Assembly (NCBI RefSeq): GCF_051014685.1
Contig: NC_135048.1
Location: forward strand, 26,678,543 to 26,742,542
Source: Ptiloglossa arizonensis
Lineage: Eukaryota; Arthropoda; Insecta; Hymenoptera; Colletidae
Direction: 5' to 3'
DNA length: 64,000 nt
Below are positions 34,961 to 46,800 of the stretch, in pieces; positions within the stretch are counted from its first letter, which is position 1; each line of letters starts with the position of its first letter. Both the position numbers and the translations under genes were made by a program. A model generated the notes under the pieces. It worked only from the letters and a program-made list of their open reading frames with translations, had not been told where the DNA came from and did no database searches.

Positions 34961-36599
34961 GGCGGGCAGTTCCAAAGCATGAAACCAATTTGAAAGATCG
35001 AGGGAGGTGAATCCAATCGCCGAAAGAAAACACGGCGGCGCAACAGAAAACTCCATTAGACGTTAGATCGTTCTTCCTTCGCGCGAGTCCACGGTCGTGT
35101 GTGCACCGGCGTGCGGCTTGGCTGCATCGCGTTGCGAAGCGAGACGTTAGAGGCAGGTCGAGGGGTGATGGAGGGGACAGAGGGGGAGGACTTTGCGGCG
35201 GCGGCGGCAACCGCGGTGCCAGCGAGCAGAAGAACAGTCGCTTTTTTGTCCAAGTCAATATATCAGCGCGGGGGCCATGTCTAACGGGTAATGCACTGCT
35301 CGATCCCTTCTGCACGACGAAAGGAAGCTGCTGCTGCTGCTGCTGCTGCTTGTGCTGCTTGTGCTGCTGCTGGTGCTGCTGGCTGGCTATGACTGGTACG
35401 GCTGCCGTTGCTATTGCCGGTTTGCTGTTGCTGCCGCGGAACGCTCCGGGCAGTCGAGCGATTGTCGTTGTCAGAGAAGAAAACTACTTCATTTTCCACG
35501 TTAAGCCTCCGGTGCTGCCTGCCGGACACCGAATGGGTTTTGTGATTGGAATATTTTTAACGGTGTGGCTCTACCTTCCACTGAAAAGTATCGCGGCTGA
35601 GAGCGTGGTCGCCAGGTCCTAGAAGAGTACAGAATCGATGTAACACAAGGAAGGAAGAATTGGGAATCTTTCGAGACCATTTTACCGGGGACTTCCGGTT
35701 AAGGGTGTATCTCCATCGATGGGATTGAGGGTTCAGGAAGGAAGGATTACCGTGGAATTCATCTGACGAATGGATCTTCCATGGAACAGTTCAATGGAAC
35801 ACTCGCGAGGCTAAGTGTCCTCTAAGAACAACCGAAAGGGACGACGATTGCGAACGATGGATTCGTATCAGCCATGTTGAATGTAGGACTTGCTTCAAGG
35901 AAGCGGAAGAGTGACTTTATGTCACTGTCAAAGGGGATTCATCCCCCCCGTTCCAGCAATTTTCTCGCGACTTCCTGGCGCATGGGTAATCCCAGAAACT
36001 TTCCAGAGTGGACGTGGACAGCATTGCTGAAATCGAAAGGTCCCACCTGACTCTTAGAGGAGGGACACAGGGCGTAGGCGCGGGAAGAAACAGCGGAGGA
36101 AGTTCAAGGAAAGATGCGGAGTGGTGTATGTGGGAGGGAGGGTGTGGAGGGGGTAAAGATACAGGGAAGCAAGAAATATAATCGCATAGCGAGTGTGGCA
36201 GCGGCAGACCACTGGCATGGGGACGAAGAACCTATTATAGCAACAGCGAGAGTAAAAGAGTCCGGACAGGTGAGATAATCAACCCGCAGCCATAGCTGCG
36301 AGCAGCCTCGTAGTAATCACTATTCGCGCACGATGTGTCTTTTAATGCTCCTATGACTCGCCACGTATTATACCGGCGTTCGCAACGCAACCGTGGCGCA
36401 GGCGACGTTCGAAAGTTTCCTTGTAACAGCCTTCGACTGCCGCCGATCGCCGCGGTTTTCCTTGGTAACGAGCGAGTGCACCGATTCGCTGCACGACGAA
36501 CCGCGACCGTGGACGGTGCTCGTCTTCCAAGTAAAAGTCGAGTCGGCGTCGTGACGCCGTCGCGGGAGACTTTTCACACGAGCTGCGACAACGCAGTTG
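34961..36599. other. Unique stretch with altered composition in the middle, possible UTR exon
   Basis: The left third is CpG-rich and holds a CTG/CAG repeat. From about 35630 to 36270 the base use changes: few CpG words, many GGAAGGA and GGGAGG purine words on the plus strand. The block ends at a strong donor-like GGACAG|GTGAGA near 36268. That fits an untranslated exon or a degraded transposon. I see neither terminal repeats nor an ORF that would decide between them. Confidence 0.35.
35327..35382 (+). repeat. (CTG)n, (CAG)n on minus, imperfect trinucleotide repeat
   Basis: Eight perfect CTG units (35327-35350) are followed by interrupted CTG/CTT/GTG units. On the minus strand one frame reads an Ala-rich run and Gln-Gln-Gln-Gln within an 83-codon frame (35529-35281). 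Another frame reads Gln runs. Such repeats occur in insect transcription-factor exons, but there is no domain and no good splice donor here. Confidence 0.9.
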
Positions 36600-37665
36600 C
36601 GTGCACCGTAGAACCGAAGTCGAGGGTCTTGGAGGAATCGTTACTGTTCGTTGAGAGCTCCTCTGTGGATGCTCGAAGTACTTTTCATCTCGTTGGTTTC
36701 ATCAGGGACGATTCTAGAACGACTAATACTGAAGAAAAAATGCTGATCGATTAGCAGCGTTAAACTGAAAACGAGAATCTTCGAAGAATCGTTACTGTTC
36801 GTTGAGAGCTCCTCTGTGAATGCTCGAAGTACTTTCATCTCGTTGGTTTCATCAGGGACGATTCTAGAACGACTAAGACCGAAGAAAAAATGCCGATCGA
36901 TTAGCAGCGTTAAACCGAAGATGAGAATCTTTTAAGAATCGTTACTGTTCGTTGAGAGCTCCTCTGTGAATGCTCGAGGTATTTTTCATCTCGTTGGTTT
37001 CATCAGGGACGATTCTAGAATGATCAACGACGAAGAAAAAACGCCGATCGATTAGCAGCGTAGAACTGAAGACGAGAATCTTCGAACCTATTCGTTAAAA
37101 GCTCGTCTATAGCTACTCGAGATACTTTTTGTCTCGTTGGTTTCGTACGAGACCACTTAAGAACGATCGACTGCGGAGAAGAAGCAGTCGATCGATTAAC
37201 AGCGAGGCAATAACGTCGAGAGACTTCAAAGTATCGTTACTATTCGTTGAGAGCTCCCCTGTGACTCGAGGTCCTTTTCATCTCGTTAGTTTCGTCAGAG
37301 GCTATACAAGAAACACCGACGACGCAGAAAAAGTAGCCGATCTATTAACAGCGAGGAACCAACGACGAAACTTTTTTCAAATATTCGTTAAAAGCACCAC
37401 TACAGCCATCCGAGGTACTTTTCGACTCGTAGATTTCACAAAGGACGATCCAAACGCAATTCAATCGCTACAAACATTTATCAGCGAGGAATCAAAGTCG
37501 AGAGACTTCGAAGAATCGTTACTATTCGTTGAGAGCTCCTCTGTCGCTACTCGAGATACTCTCCATCTCGTTAGTCAATTCGGTTGGTTCAAACTCGGTA
37601 CGTTACGATTCAAGAACGACCAACGACGAAGAAATGGCAACCGATCGATTAGCATCGCGCGCTAA
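36600..37665 (+). repeat. 141-152-bp tandem repeat, 7 copies, partly open frame
   Basis: The anchor CGTTGAGAGCTCCTCTGTG or a variant recurs at 36646, 36797, 36947, 37090, 37242, 37383 and 37524. Shared blocks are TTTCATCTCGTTGGTTTCAT and GCCGATCGATTAGCAGCG. Units 5-7 are 141 bp apart (47 codons) and sustain a 178-codon plus frame (37129-37665). Its repeated motif is SRDFEESLLFVESS, then LHLVSF, then a charged stretch. Unit 1 is read in the same motif in 36335-36754. Intervals of 143, 150, 151 and 152 bp put other units out of frame. I see no known domain, and the frame is probably a by-product. Confidence 0.93.
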
Positions 37666-38849
37666 AAACGTAGAGGTCGTACCACGAGACTTATTTTTCT
37701 CACGAGCTTCCCTTTCGAAGTTCGTTGCGCGAACGAGAAGACATTAAACGTCGACGAACGTTTCGCTCGGCCGAGTCGCGGTATAAAACCTCCTCGGTCC
37801 GTGTTTTGTATAGATTATCCCGACGAGCGCCGCATTACGATGCAATTTTAATACGGGTAGGTGCAAACAGGATTATACAAGAGTTAGAAACCGATGTGAA
37901 ACCGATGTTGACGCGCATGAATCAACGACGCCCGGCCACGTATAACCGATAAACAGCGATACCCAGATAGCGATTGCGTGAAATATCGCCGTCGGGGCCG
38001 GGAAATCGCATGAAAAGCATAAGTAATTCACGACAAGAGCCTAACCGTGTTATGATGACAATAGTCAGCGTGAGAAAGTCGAACGAAATATACGTATCCC
38101 GCGGTTACCAGACGGCGCGGTACATCGATAATCGGGCAGCGGCGCGCGAATCACGATTTCCGCGCGTTACGCGGGACTCTTTAGAAAACACGGCCTCGGC
38201 TAACCCGCTGACATTATGGGAAAATCCGTGGAGCCGTTACCGCGGTTGCTTCACGGCTATAGACGGGTCAAAATCAATTGGTCGCTCAAGGCCAATTTTC
38301 CGACCGCGAATCGCATTGGGAACGAAGTACGCGTTCGCTGAGTCGATTGCTAGTCTCTCGATGGGGTGGGGTGGCCTAACTTCGTGGCGGGGGTACAGCC
38401 TCGGTGTGGCACAAGTGGGATAAGTTTCTCGTGAGTTAAGATTTCACGTTCCGAACAGGGACGCGACTGATCGCCGAGAAAAGTAATATCCTGTTTAGTT
38501 TCACCTATAAGAGGGATTTCTTCCAATGCGTTGGAAATGCGAGGTCAGGTACCGTTGAATATCGAGAATCTGTTCCAGGATGGTACACGGGTATCTACAC
38601 GATGTAAGCACTCCTTCGATACGTATTGATGTATGTATGTCTTTTTATTATACAACGTTGTTTCTTTTCTATTTTTTTGTCGTACACTTTTATCGTATTT
38701 ATTTAGAAAAAGTAGGTAGATTGTTCAGAAAACGGGCCTCCTTTTGAACATCGAAATTGACGTTGAGAGAACTGATCGTCTACCGCAGTTGCTACTGCTC
38801 TTGACAGTAATCAATTTAGTCATCGTGAGTTGTTTCTTTTTCGTTTAAT
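37666..38849. other. Unique CpG-rich stretch, candidate regulatory block
   Basis: CpG-rich to about 38430, then AT-rich. The 149-codon plus frame 37974-38423 contains no motif. A TATAAAAC word at 37782 is isolated. The sequence pattern resembles regulatory DNA. Confidence 0.4.
38218..38227 (+). promoter_or_regulatory. Rel/Dorsal-type site
   Basis: GGGAAAATCC, close to the Dorsal/NF-kB consensus, within a CpG-rich block. One 10-bp match is weak evidence by itself. Confidence 0.2.
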
Positions 38850-39515
38850 GGACCTAAATATCGTAGTTACACATTTTGATCGTACTTTGGGGAGATTTAT
38901 CTCTCTTAGTGGGTGACCTTGAGCGAACATTTCTTTTCGTAGCGACTCTATCGCGCCCTAATCACCGCGCATTGTTTACTTTCTCCCGAATGGGCCCAAG
39001 TATCATATTTACACACTTTGGTCATACTTTGGGTGTTTTGTTTCTCCCAGTTGGTGACCTTGAGTGACCACTTCACTTTAAAGCGACTATATATCTCTCA
39101 TATCACCGTACATTGCTTACTTTCCCTCAAATGGGCCCAAATACCACAATTACACATTGTGATCATACTTTGGGTATTTTGTTCCTTCCAGTGGGTAACT
39201 TTGAGCGACCACTTTACTTTAAAGCGACTATATATCTCTCATATCACCGTACATTGTTTATTTTCCCCCGAATGGGCCCAAATACCACAGTTACACATTG
39301 TGGTCATACTTTTGGTACTTTGTCCCTCCTAGTTGGTAACCTCGAGCGACCACTTAACTTTAAAGCGACTATATTTCGCTCATATCACTTGTTTACTTTC
39401 CCCCGAATGGGCCCAAATACCACAATTACAGATTGTGGTCATACTTTTGGTATTTTGTTCCTCCCAGTGGGTGACCTTGAGCGACCGCTTCACTTTAAAG
39501 CGACTATAGCGCTCC
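38850..39515 (+). repeat. 141/135-bp array, about 4.7 copies, in-frame on plus
   Basis: The anchor GAATGGGCCCAAATACCACA or a variant recurs at 38988, 39129, 39270 and 39405 (141, 141, 135 bp; all multiples of three), with a partial leading unit from 38850. One plus frame runs through all units as 47/45-residue repeats (blocks FPRMGPNTTITHCGHTFG, LFLPVGDLERPLHFKATI). It is interrupted only by one TGA at about 39065, where GAGTGACC replaces GAGCGACC. The frame 39113-39670 continues 185 codons beyond the array into unique sequence. No known domain. Confidence 0.95.
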
Positions 39516-39785
39516 CGTGTCGCGGTGGTGTTTCTCTTTCTTTTTTTTCTTGTTTCAACGGCCACGTTTTGCCATCGGCGGTAGAACGATCGTCGTCGAG
39601 TTTTCTCACGTGTTTCCACGCCGCGGCTCATTATTTCTGCTCGGTGTGTATTTTATCCCGGCGCGTTTGATATACGACCCGGCGCCGCTTTTCTCCTCGC
39701 GAAAAGGACCACCAATACGAGGAGATCGTTGGCTGGGCCCGTACGCTGGGCCCGTACGCCGGTCCGTCGCTCTCTCGCCGTCCCC
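39516..39785. other. CpG-rich segment after the array
   Basis: T-rich run at 39535-39550, then GC-rich sequence with a tandem pair of CTGGGCCCGTACG at about 39733-39760. No coding support beyond run-on of the array frame. Confidence 0.4.
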
Positions 39786-39960
39786 GAACGCCTTGCACCC
39801 AATATTTTATTGGCCAAGGCGTAACGCCCGGCCGCAACAATGCCCACCGCGGGCCCCGCGCATTGTGCGGGCCCGGTGTGGTCCCGCTCGATGGCTGATT
39901 TACCGCTCGTCTAATTTGTAGGCGGCCGCCATTAAACAATCCATAAATGCGTGCGCGTAA
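39786..39960. promoter_or_regulatory. Candidate enhancer: Sox-type inverted pair and Hox-type words
   Basis: Seen directly: ACAATGC at 39837-39843 and its exact inverse GCATTGT at 39860-39866, around a GC palindrome core; CCAATATTTTATTGG at about 39799-39813, an inverted repeat; and CCATTAAACAATCCATAAATG at about 39929-39949, with TTTATGG-type words on the minus strand as used by posterior Hox/Caudal proteins. Motif families are established knowledge. Enhancer function is inference. Confidence 0.33.
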
Positions 39961-40739
39961 AACACTCCCGAGTTCGGACGAGCGGGGCCCGAGCAGATTG
40001 CCGGGGATGCGTGTACGCGCGGGGCCCGAGGAGCGTTTTATTCATATTCAAATGGACGCGCTTTACGATCGCGCGAACGGGAGTGGGAACCTCGGTACGA
40101 ACACGCGAGACGACGCGATTCCACCGTGTAATCGAGGCGAAATTGTTTCGCGTTATTGATTTTTTTATCACCGCCGTTACCGGGGCCAGTCCCGAGCACG
40201 CGATTGTAAACAACGCGGGACTACAGGACACGAACGAAACACGAAGATTCGGGTTATTCGTTGTCCATTCATTTTCGCTGGAAGAAGTTCGAGAGGACCT
40301 TCGGTTCCATATTTTCACAATTGACTCGATATTGATCAAAGTAAATTTGTATCAATTATTTTCACGATTGACTCGATATTGATCAAAGTAAATTTGTATC
40401 ATTTATTGAGCTCACACTTTGCTACATTCGTTCGGTCCGTGAGTAACATTTATTTTCCCTAATTCTTGTTCTCTTTCTAACCTGGATCAGAAATCGTCTA
40501 GGCCAGTGTGACTCTTTCCCCTGTTTTTCTAGTCGAGCGTAGGAGAACTGGTCCTCTCTCTGGCTAGTATAGTCTTTCGATATTCGTTTGTTCATCGATT
40601 CGACGTCACCGAACAATAGAATCGAAGGCGGTAAATAGACGAATGCAACACCACGTGGCTTCTAGCAGTTCTCTATCTCTGACCTAGATCATTCCGTTTC
40701 GATTGTTCTCTCGACATCATCAACCAGTCTAATTCATTT
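39961..40739. other. Unique stretch, no gene seen
   Basis: CpG-rich to about 40240, then mixed composition. It contains the short 47-bp duplication listed separately. Frames up to 143 codons overlap on both strands without motifs. Confidence 0.4.
40311..40404 (+). repeat. 47-bp tandem duplication
   Basis: ATTTTCACAATTGACTCGAT and the following GATCAAAGTAAATTTGTATC recur exactly 47 bp later with a single A-to-G change near the start. Confidence 0.93.
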
Positions 40740-41670
40740 CACCTGTAAACCATTTGAACGAAAAAATCTTCGGTACTTGCCCGCCGTCGAACTCTAATTT
40801 ATTTCACTCGTGAACCATTTTTAAAGACATTTAAAGACACATATTGAAACATCTGCTCAACTGTAAAAGTCATCACCGACTCTAATTCATCTCAATTGAA
40901 AACTATCGACCATTTTTAAACAAAACTTCGTCACTTATCATCGAATCACTAGTGAGACGAGTAACTTCATTTGAACAATTGCCTAGTTGTTTATAAAAGC
41001 GATCACCAACTCCAATTCATGGCATTTGAAATCCATCGACCATTATTTTTAAAAAAATTCGGTACTTGCCTTTGAATCGTTCGATCGTCCACTGGTAAAT
41101 AACTGCATTTGAACAACCGTTCGATCGTCCACTATCGAACTCTTATTTATTTCACAAGGGAATCATTGGCCATTTTAAAAAGTCATCTCCGACACTTACC
41201 ATCGAATCGTTCCCAAGACGAGTAACTTCTCTTGAACAACCGCCTGGTCATCTGTACAAACGACCACTGACTCTAATTCGTCTTACTTGAAACCCATCGA
41301 CCATTTTTAAAAAGAATCTTCACCTATCTTCGAATCGTTCGATCGTCCACAGGAAGAATAACTTCATTTGAACAAGTACCTGGTCGTCTATAAAAACGAC
41401 CACTGACTCTGATTCGTCTCATCTAAAATCCATCGACCATTTTTAAAAAGAAACTTCATCACCTATCTTCGAATCGTTCGATCGTCCACAGGAAGAATAA
41501 CTTCATTTGAACAGGTACCTGGTCGTCTATAAAAACGACCACTGACTCTGATTCATCTCAACTGAAATCCATCGACCATTTTTAAAAAGAAACTTCACCA
41601 CCTATCTTCGAATCGTTCGATCGTCCACAGGAAGAATAACTTCATTTGAACAAGTACCTGGTCGTTTGTA
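40740..41670 (+). repeat. 130-139-bp tandem repeat, about 7-8 copies
   Basis: The anchor ACTCTAATTCATCTCA or a variant recurs at 40791, 40879, 41009, 41139, 41270, 41406 and 41545. Shared blocks are CCATCGACCATTTTTAAAAA, CGAATCGTTCGATCGTCCAC and TAACTTCATTTGAACA. The last three units are the most alike. One short first interval suggests a deletion. Confidence 0.92.
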
Positions 41671-42394
41671 AGAGCTACCGAAGCCGCTACCGTACGCTCC
41701 GGGAGTCCCGTACGAAACCCGCTGATAACAAGCTATCGCGGCAACCCTCCGGTTCGGAAGGCGGATACGCAAACACACCGGAGCCAGCCTGAAAGATCGA
41801 ACCCGCCGCGACCCCGGCCAGGTTCAACTCTCGAGACAATACCCCTGCGCGTTCCCTGGGTCCCTCTCCTTCGGGGTCTCTCGAAGACGCCGCGACCCGG
41901 GCGCCTCTGGCACGCACGTTCGCACCAGCAACGAAGACGACCGTACTAGGAGGGGAAAGGGGACCAGGAGCTGGTAACACCTATTCCATTCATCGCGGAA
42001 TTCCAGCCGATGGCCGACGTACAACGGCGTCGATGCTTTTCCGGAGTAAGCGCATACGAGTCCGCGAGCCCGTTGCCGCGTTCGCTACCTGCGCCACGGC
42101 CGGGGGGAATTGCCCATAAACACCATTACGACTAGCGGGGGCAACTTACAGCGCACTTTGCCGGACTTATGACGCGGCCATGCTTGAATTAGGTACTCGT
42201 TACCAGTATTACGTTTCAACCACCTCGTTCGAGAGCGGACGACCAGCCGCGTGATTCTGACACCGCTCGAACCGAGCTGGACGCGTACCACGGTAGTGGA
42301 ATAACAGCGGAGCTACCGAGGGTCGGTTACAACGAGCTACGAAGGAATTTTCGATTCCAACGTGGAAAATTTCGATGGAGGATCGGTGACCAGG
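41671..42394. other. Unique CpG-rich stretch, no gene seen
   Basis: CpG-rich single-copy sequence. Minus frames of about 66-98 codons overlap and have no motif. Confidence 0.42.
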
Positions 42395-43500
42395 ATGTTT
42401 CGTTAGCGGAGATACTTTATTTTTTAGAATCTTTGACTGTAATTTTACTCGCGGAGCTGATGGTGAATTATCTCTCTTATTGTGGAGAAGAGGGAAAGAA
42501 TACAAGGGAATGGTGAGGTTTTAGGACATGACGAGTTAGTAGTTCTCTTGTTGAGGAGAAGAGGGAAAGAATACATGGGAATGGTGAGGTTTTAGGGCTT
42601 GACGAGTTAGTAGTTCTCTTGTTGAGGAGAAGAGGGAAAGAATACAAGGGAATGGTGAGTTTTTAGGACTTGACGAGTTAGTACTCCTCAAACGGAGGAA
42701 AAGAGTCGATTGGTGGGAAGGATGATTCGTAACTGGTGATACTTTATTTTTCATAATCGTACACTGTCACTTTACTCGCGGAGCTGATGGTAAATAATCT
42801 TCTCTCTTGTTGAGGAGAAGAGGGAAAGAATACAAGGGAATGGTGAGGTTTTAGGACTTAACGAGTTAGTACTCGTTAAACGGATGAGAAGAGTCGATTG
42901 GTGGGAAGGATGATTCGTAACTGGTGATACTTTATTTTTCATAATCGTACACTGTCACTTTACTCGCGGAGCTGTTGGTGAATGATCTTCTCTCTTGTTG
43001 AGGAGAAGAGGGAAAGAATACAAGGGAATGGTGAGTTTTTAGAAGTTGACAATTTAGTACTCGTCAAACGGAGGAGAAGAGTTCAGTGAATTGGAAAATT
43101 AATATTCCTGGAGTTATAAACTATTTTTAAAACGGCCAATGTACGATTGGTGAGAAGGATGATTCGTAATTGGTGATACCTTTTTCATAATCGTTCACAG
43201 TGACTTCTTTCGTGGAGCTGACTGTGAATAGGGTCTTCTTTCTTGTTGGGGATTATATAAGGGAGTGTTGAGACTTCAGGACTTGACCAGATAGTACTCG
43301 TTAAACTGAGGAAAAGAGTCCTGATAAACTTGGTTTGGAAGCTTTATATTCTTGGAGTTATAAACAATTTTCAAAGCGACCAATTTAGAATTGGTGAGAA
43401 GGGTAACAGGCGATCCTTTATTTTTTGATAGTCACTGGTCGTGATTCTTCGTGGAGCTGATGGTGAACAGTGTCACTCTTGTTAGGGAGAGAAGAGAGAT
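42395..43500 (+). repeat. Nested tandem repeat: 71-bp units, then 188-248-bp units
   Basis: TTGTTGAGGAGAAGAGGGAAAG recurs at about 42479, 42550 and 42621 (71 bp). The spacing then grows to about 188 bp (42810, 42998) and 245-248 bp (43246, 43491), where a second block (GATACTTTATTTTTCATAATCG, CGCGGAGCTGATGGT) is included. Divergence increases to the right. Confidence 0.9.
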
Positions 43501-44535
43501 TATACAGAGGATATTGAAGAAGGATTCAAGATATAGTATTCGTCGAACAGAAAGAAAGTCCTAATAAAAACGAATACTCTCGAAATTATAAACAATCTTC
43601 CAGTCATCGTGGTACCAGCTGATATTCTATTTCTGATAAGAATTCTATAAATGAAACGCACCTCTGACATTTCACGATCGAAATAACACGATGTAGCTAA
43701 CATGCTCTAACAACTTTAAGACGATGTCGACGTACAACCAACATTTTTCTACCAAAGTGTTTTATCCGAAATATTAATCCCTTGTTTTTCCATTACCACT
43801 GACCACCAACACTTGCACCGAACAGAAAATTGTTCATGGCGTTGATTCTTCGGTCCACGTTTATCAGGACACTTTTCTCCCATTTGTGGAGTATTGTCTA
43901 CCCCGAAAGTGCCCTAACTCTCGTTCATCGACACCCTGTACACGCGCGACGAACGAGAATTACACGAAGATCGTTTCTCAGCGACCCTCCATTCGAAGAT
44001 CGTCCTTCGTGGTTGGTCACCGCGTTCCGCGCGCACGGCGACCGTTTTCGAGCCGAAAGCTGGCAATGTTTAATTAAACGCCGAGTGTCTCGCGGCGCCT
44101 AAAAAAGAGTTGATGAATTATCGACCGTGGTGAAAAAAGGACGGGATTAAAAAGTGGCTGTCAGCGCCGGGGGAACGTCGCGCTCTCGCTCGACCGGGCA
44201 AGAACCGAGGCGATGGTATTTATGGACGAGGAAGAGCGATAGGCCGATCATTTTAATACTGTTCCCAATTAATTACGGTCCCAGAGAGCGACGGGGTCTT
44301 CGAAGACGTCGACCTCGCGTTCGATCTTGAGCGTATGAAAATTAGAACGACGAACCTGCCGCGTGGGTTAATGGACCCGGGCAAAAAGTGCCGTGTCTCG
44401 TCTCTACGATCGGTGCCGCGATAGAATCGCCATAGAGATAGAATCTCTTTATTCGGGGAAACACGTTAACTCGAAACGTACGATAAATGCGAAATAAAAG
44501 TATTATTAGAGGGAAGCGCTTCGAGGAAGACCACG
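43501..44535. other. Unique stretch, no gene seen
   Basis: AT-rich at the left, CpG-rich from about 43850. Short overlapping frames (90 codons or less) without motifs. Confidence 0.42.
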
Positions 44536-46800
44536 GAGTCTTCCAAGATTCGGGAAGAATGTTTTACCTCCGTTAGTTTTCAAGATGGACAGTTTGAAAT
44601 TTTAACAGTTACGTGGGAAGTAACAGTAAATAACACAGTGAGAAATTTCGCACAAAATATCTACTGTACGTTCAATATGTACAATTTTCAACTCGGAATG
44701 TCATCTTTTTTTGAAATCTTCCTAGATTGGGGAAGAATATTTCGTCTTGGTTAGCTTCCAAGATGGACACTTTAAAATTTTAACACTTATGTGAAAAGTA
44801 ACCGTAAATTACATAGTGAGAAATTTTGCACAAAATATCTATAGTGCATTCAATATAGACAATTTTCAACTGGGATTGTCATCTTTTCCTGAAGTTTTCT
44901 AATATTGGGGAAGAATATTTCGTTTCAATTACTTTCCAAGATATACGCTTTAAAATTTTAACAGTTAAGTGAGAATGAACCTTAAGATACACAGCGAGAA
45001 ATTTCGCATAAAGTATCTACAGTGCGTCCAATATGTACAATTTTTCGCGCTTCACAATCGAGAACCGAACGATGACTTCGAGCGATTTCAATGCGTGGTA
45101 ACCACCATCGAGATCGAACTATCGAAGACCACTTTCTCCGTAATTACGACTCGCGTCGCCATACTCGTAGCATCTTTAAACCCCGCAATGTTAGTAATTG
45201 AACATCGTTGGAAATTAGAAAATTAACCCGAGTCGCGACCTGGATAGATCCGAGCTACCGACCATCACCGATGTGTATCTAATTACCGCGCGCATTAATC
45301 CGAATTACCTCGTGGCGTTGTTCTCGTCGTACGACTTCAGAGCTTTGTGGTTCATCCAAGGGTGCCATAAACCGAAACGTACCGCGATAATGGACTTCTC
45401 AACCTTCATCTAACTGCGTTTTTCCGCGATTCTCGCCTTCGTGGCTCGGTCGTCATTCTTTTCCCAAAATCTTCCAAGATTCGTGAAGAATATTTTGATT
45501 CGGTTAGTTTCCAAGATGGACACTTCAAAATATCAATAGTCACATGGGGAGAATTTTAAATTATATTGCGAGAACATAAAATATCTACAGTGAATTCAAT
45601 ATGTACAATTTTCAAGTCGGAATGTCATCTTTTCCCAAAGTCTTCTAATATTGGGGAAAAATATTTCGTCTCGGTGAGTTTCCTAGAAAATTCAAAATAT
45701 CAATAGTCACTTGGGGAAAATTTTAAATTATATAGCGAGAACACAAAGTATCTACAGTGAATTCAATATGTACAATTTTCAACTCGGAATGTCATCTTTT
45801 CCCAAAGTCTTCTAATATTGGGGAAAAATATTTCGTCTCGGTGAGTTTCCTAGAAAATTCAAAATATCAATAGTCACTTGGGGAAAATTTTAAATTATAT
45901 AGCGAGAACACAAAGTATCTACAGTGAATTCAATTTGTACAATTTTCAACTCGGAATGTCATCTTTTCCCAATCTTCTAATATTGGGGAAGAATATTTCG
46001 TCTCGGTTAGTTTCCAAGATAGACACTTTAAAATATCAATAGTCACATGGGGAGAATTTTAAATTATATAGCGAGAACACAAAGTATCTACAGAGAATTC
46101 AATATGTACAATTTTCAACTCGGAATGTCATCTTTTCCCAAAGTCTTCTAATATTGGAGAAGAATATTTCTTCTCTTGAAAATATTAACAGTAACACGAA
46201 AAAAATCTTAAATTATAGAACACAAAGTACCTACAATACATCTAATATCTACAATTCTGAGCTCGGTTGTCATCCTTTCCCCAATTCTTTCAATATCGAA
46301 GAGAAACATTTCGTCTCGGTTAGTTTCCAAGATAGTAACTTGAAAATATCGACAGTAATACACTAAGAATCTTAAATTACATAACGAGAAGTTGCACACA
46401 AAATATCTACGATAATCCAATATGTACAATTTTCCGTACCTCGTAATCCGAAAGATAACTTCGGGAGACTTCAATGCGTGTCAGACAGCATCTCGACCGA
46501 ACTATCGAAGACCACTTTCTCCGTAATTACGACTCGCGTCGCCGTACTCGGAGTATCTTCAAACCTTGCGAAGTTGATAATGGCACATCGTTTGGATCAG
46601 AAAATTAAATAACAAAATAGAACCCTAGCTACCGACCACCGCGCACGCATACCCAAACCACTCTCCCTCGTAGACCCGAATTACCCACATGGTTCATCCA
46701 AAAGGTATCCTAAACCATCACAGTAGCCTTCTCTCGACTCACCTCTATCAGCGTTTTCGCGCGATTCTCGACTTCTCGGCTCGGTGGTTACTTTTCCTTT
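44536..46800 (+). repeat. 165-180-bp array embedded in a tandem segmental duplication of about 1.35 kb
   Basis: Small scale: units with TTTCAACTCGGAATGTCATCTT recur near 44691, 44870, 45617, 45782, 45950 and 46119, followed by ATTGGGGAAGAATATTTCGTC. Large scale: the unique block at 45050-45480 recurs at 46430-46800 in the same order. CGAAGACCACTTTCTCCGTA is at 45123 and 46506, and GGTTCATCCAA is at 45351 and 46690. Copy 2 contains more internal units, so the array expanded after or alongside the large duplication. Confidence 0.93.

Noticed and set aside
35101..35622. Plus frame with a long Cys run
   Set aside because: The Cys run is the translation of a TGC repeat. The rest has no signal or domain, and it starts at a poor context.
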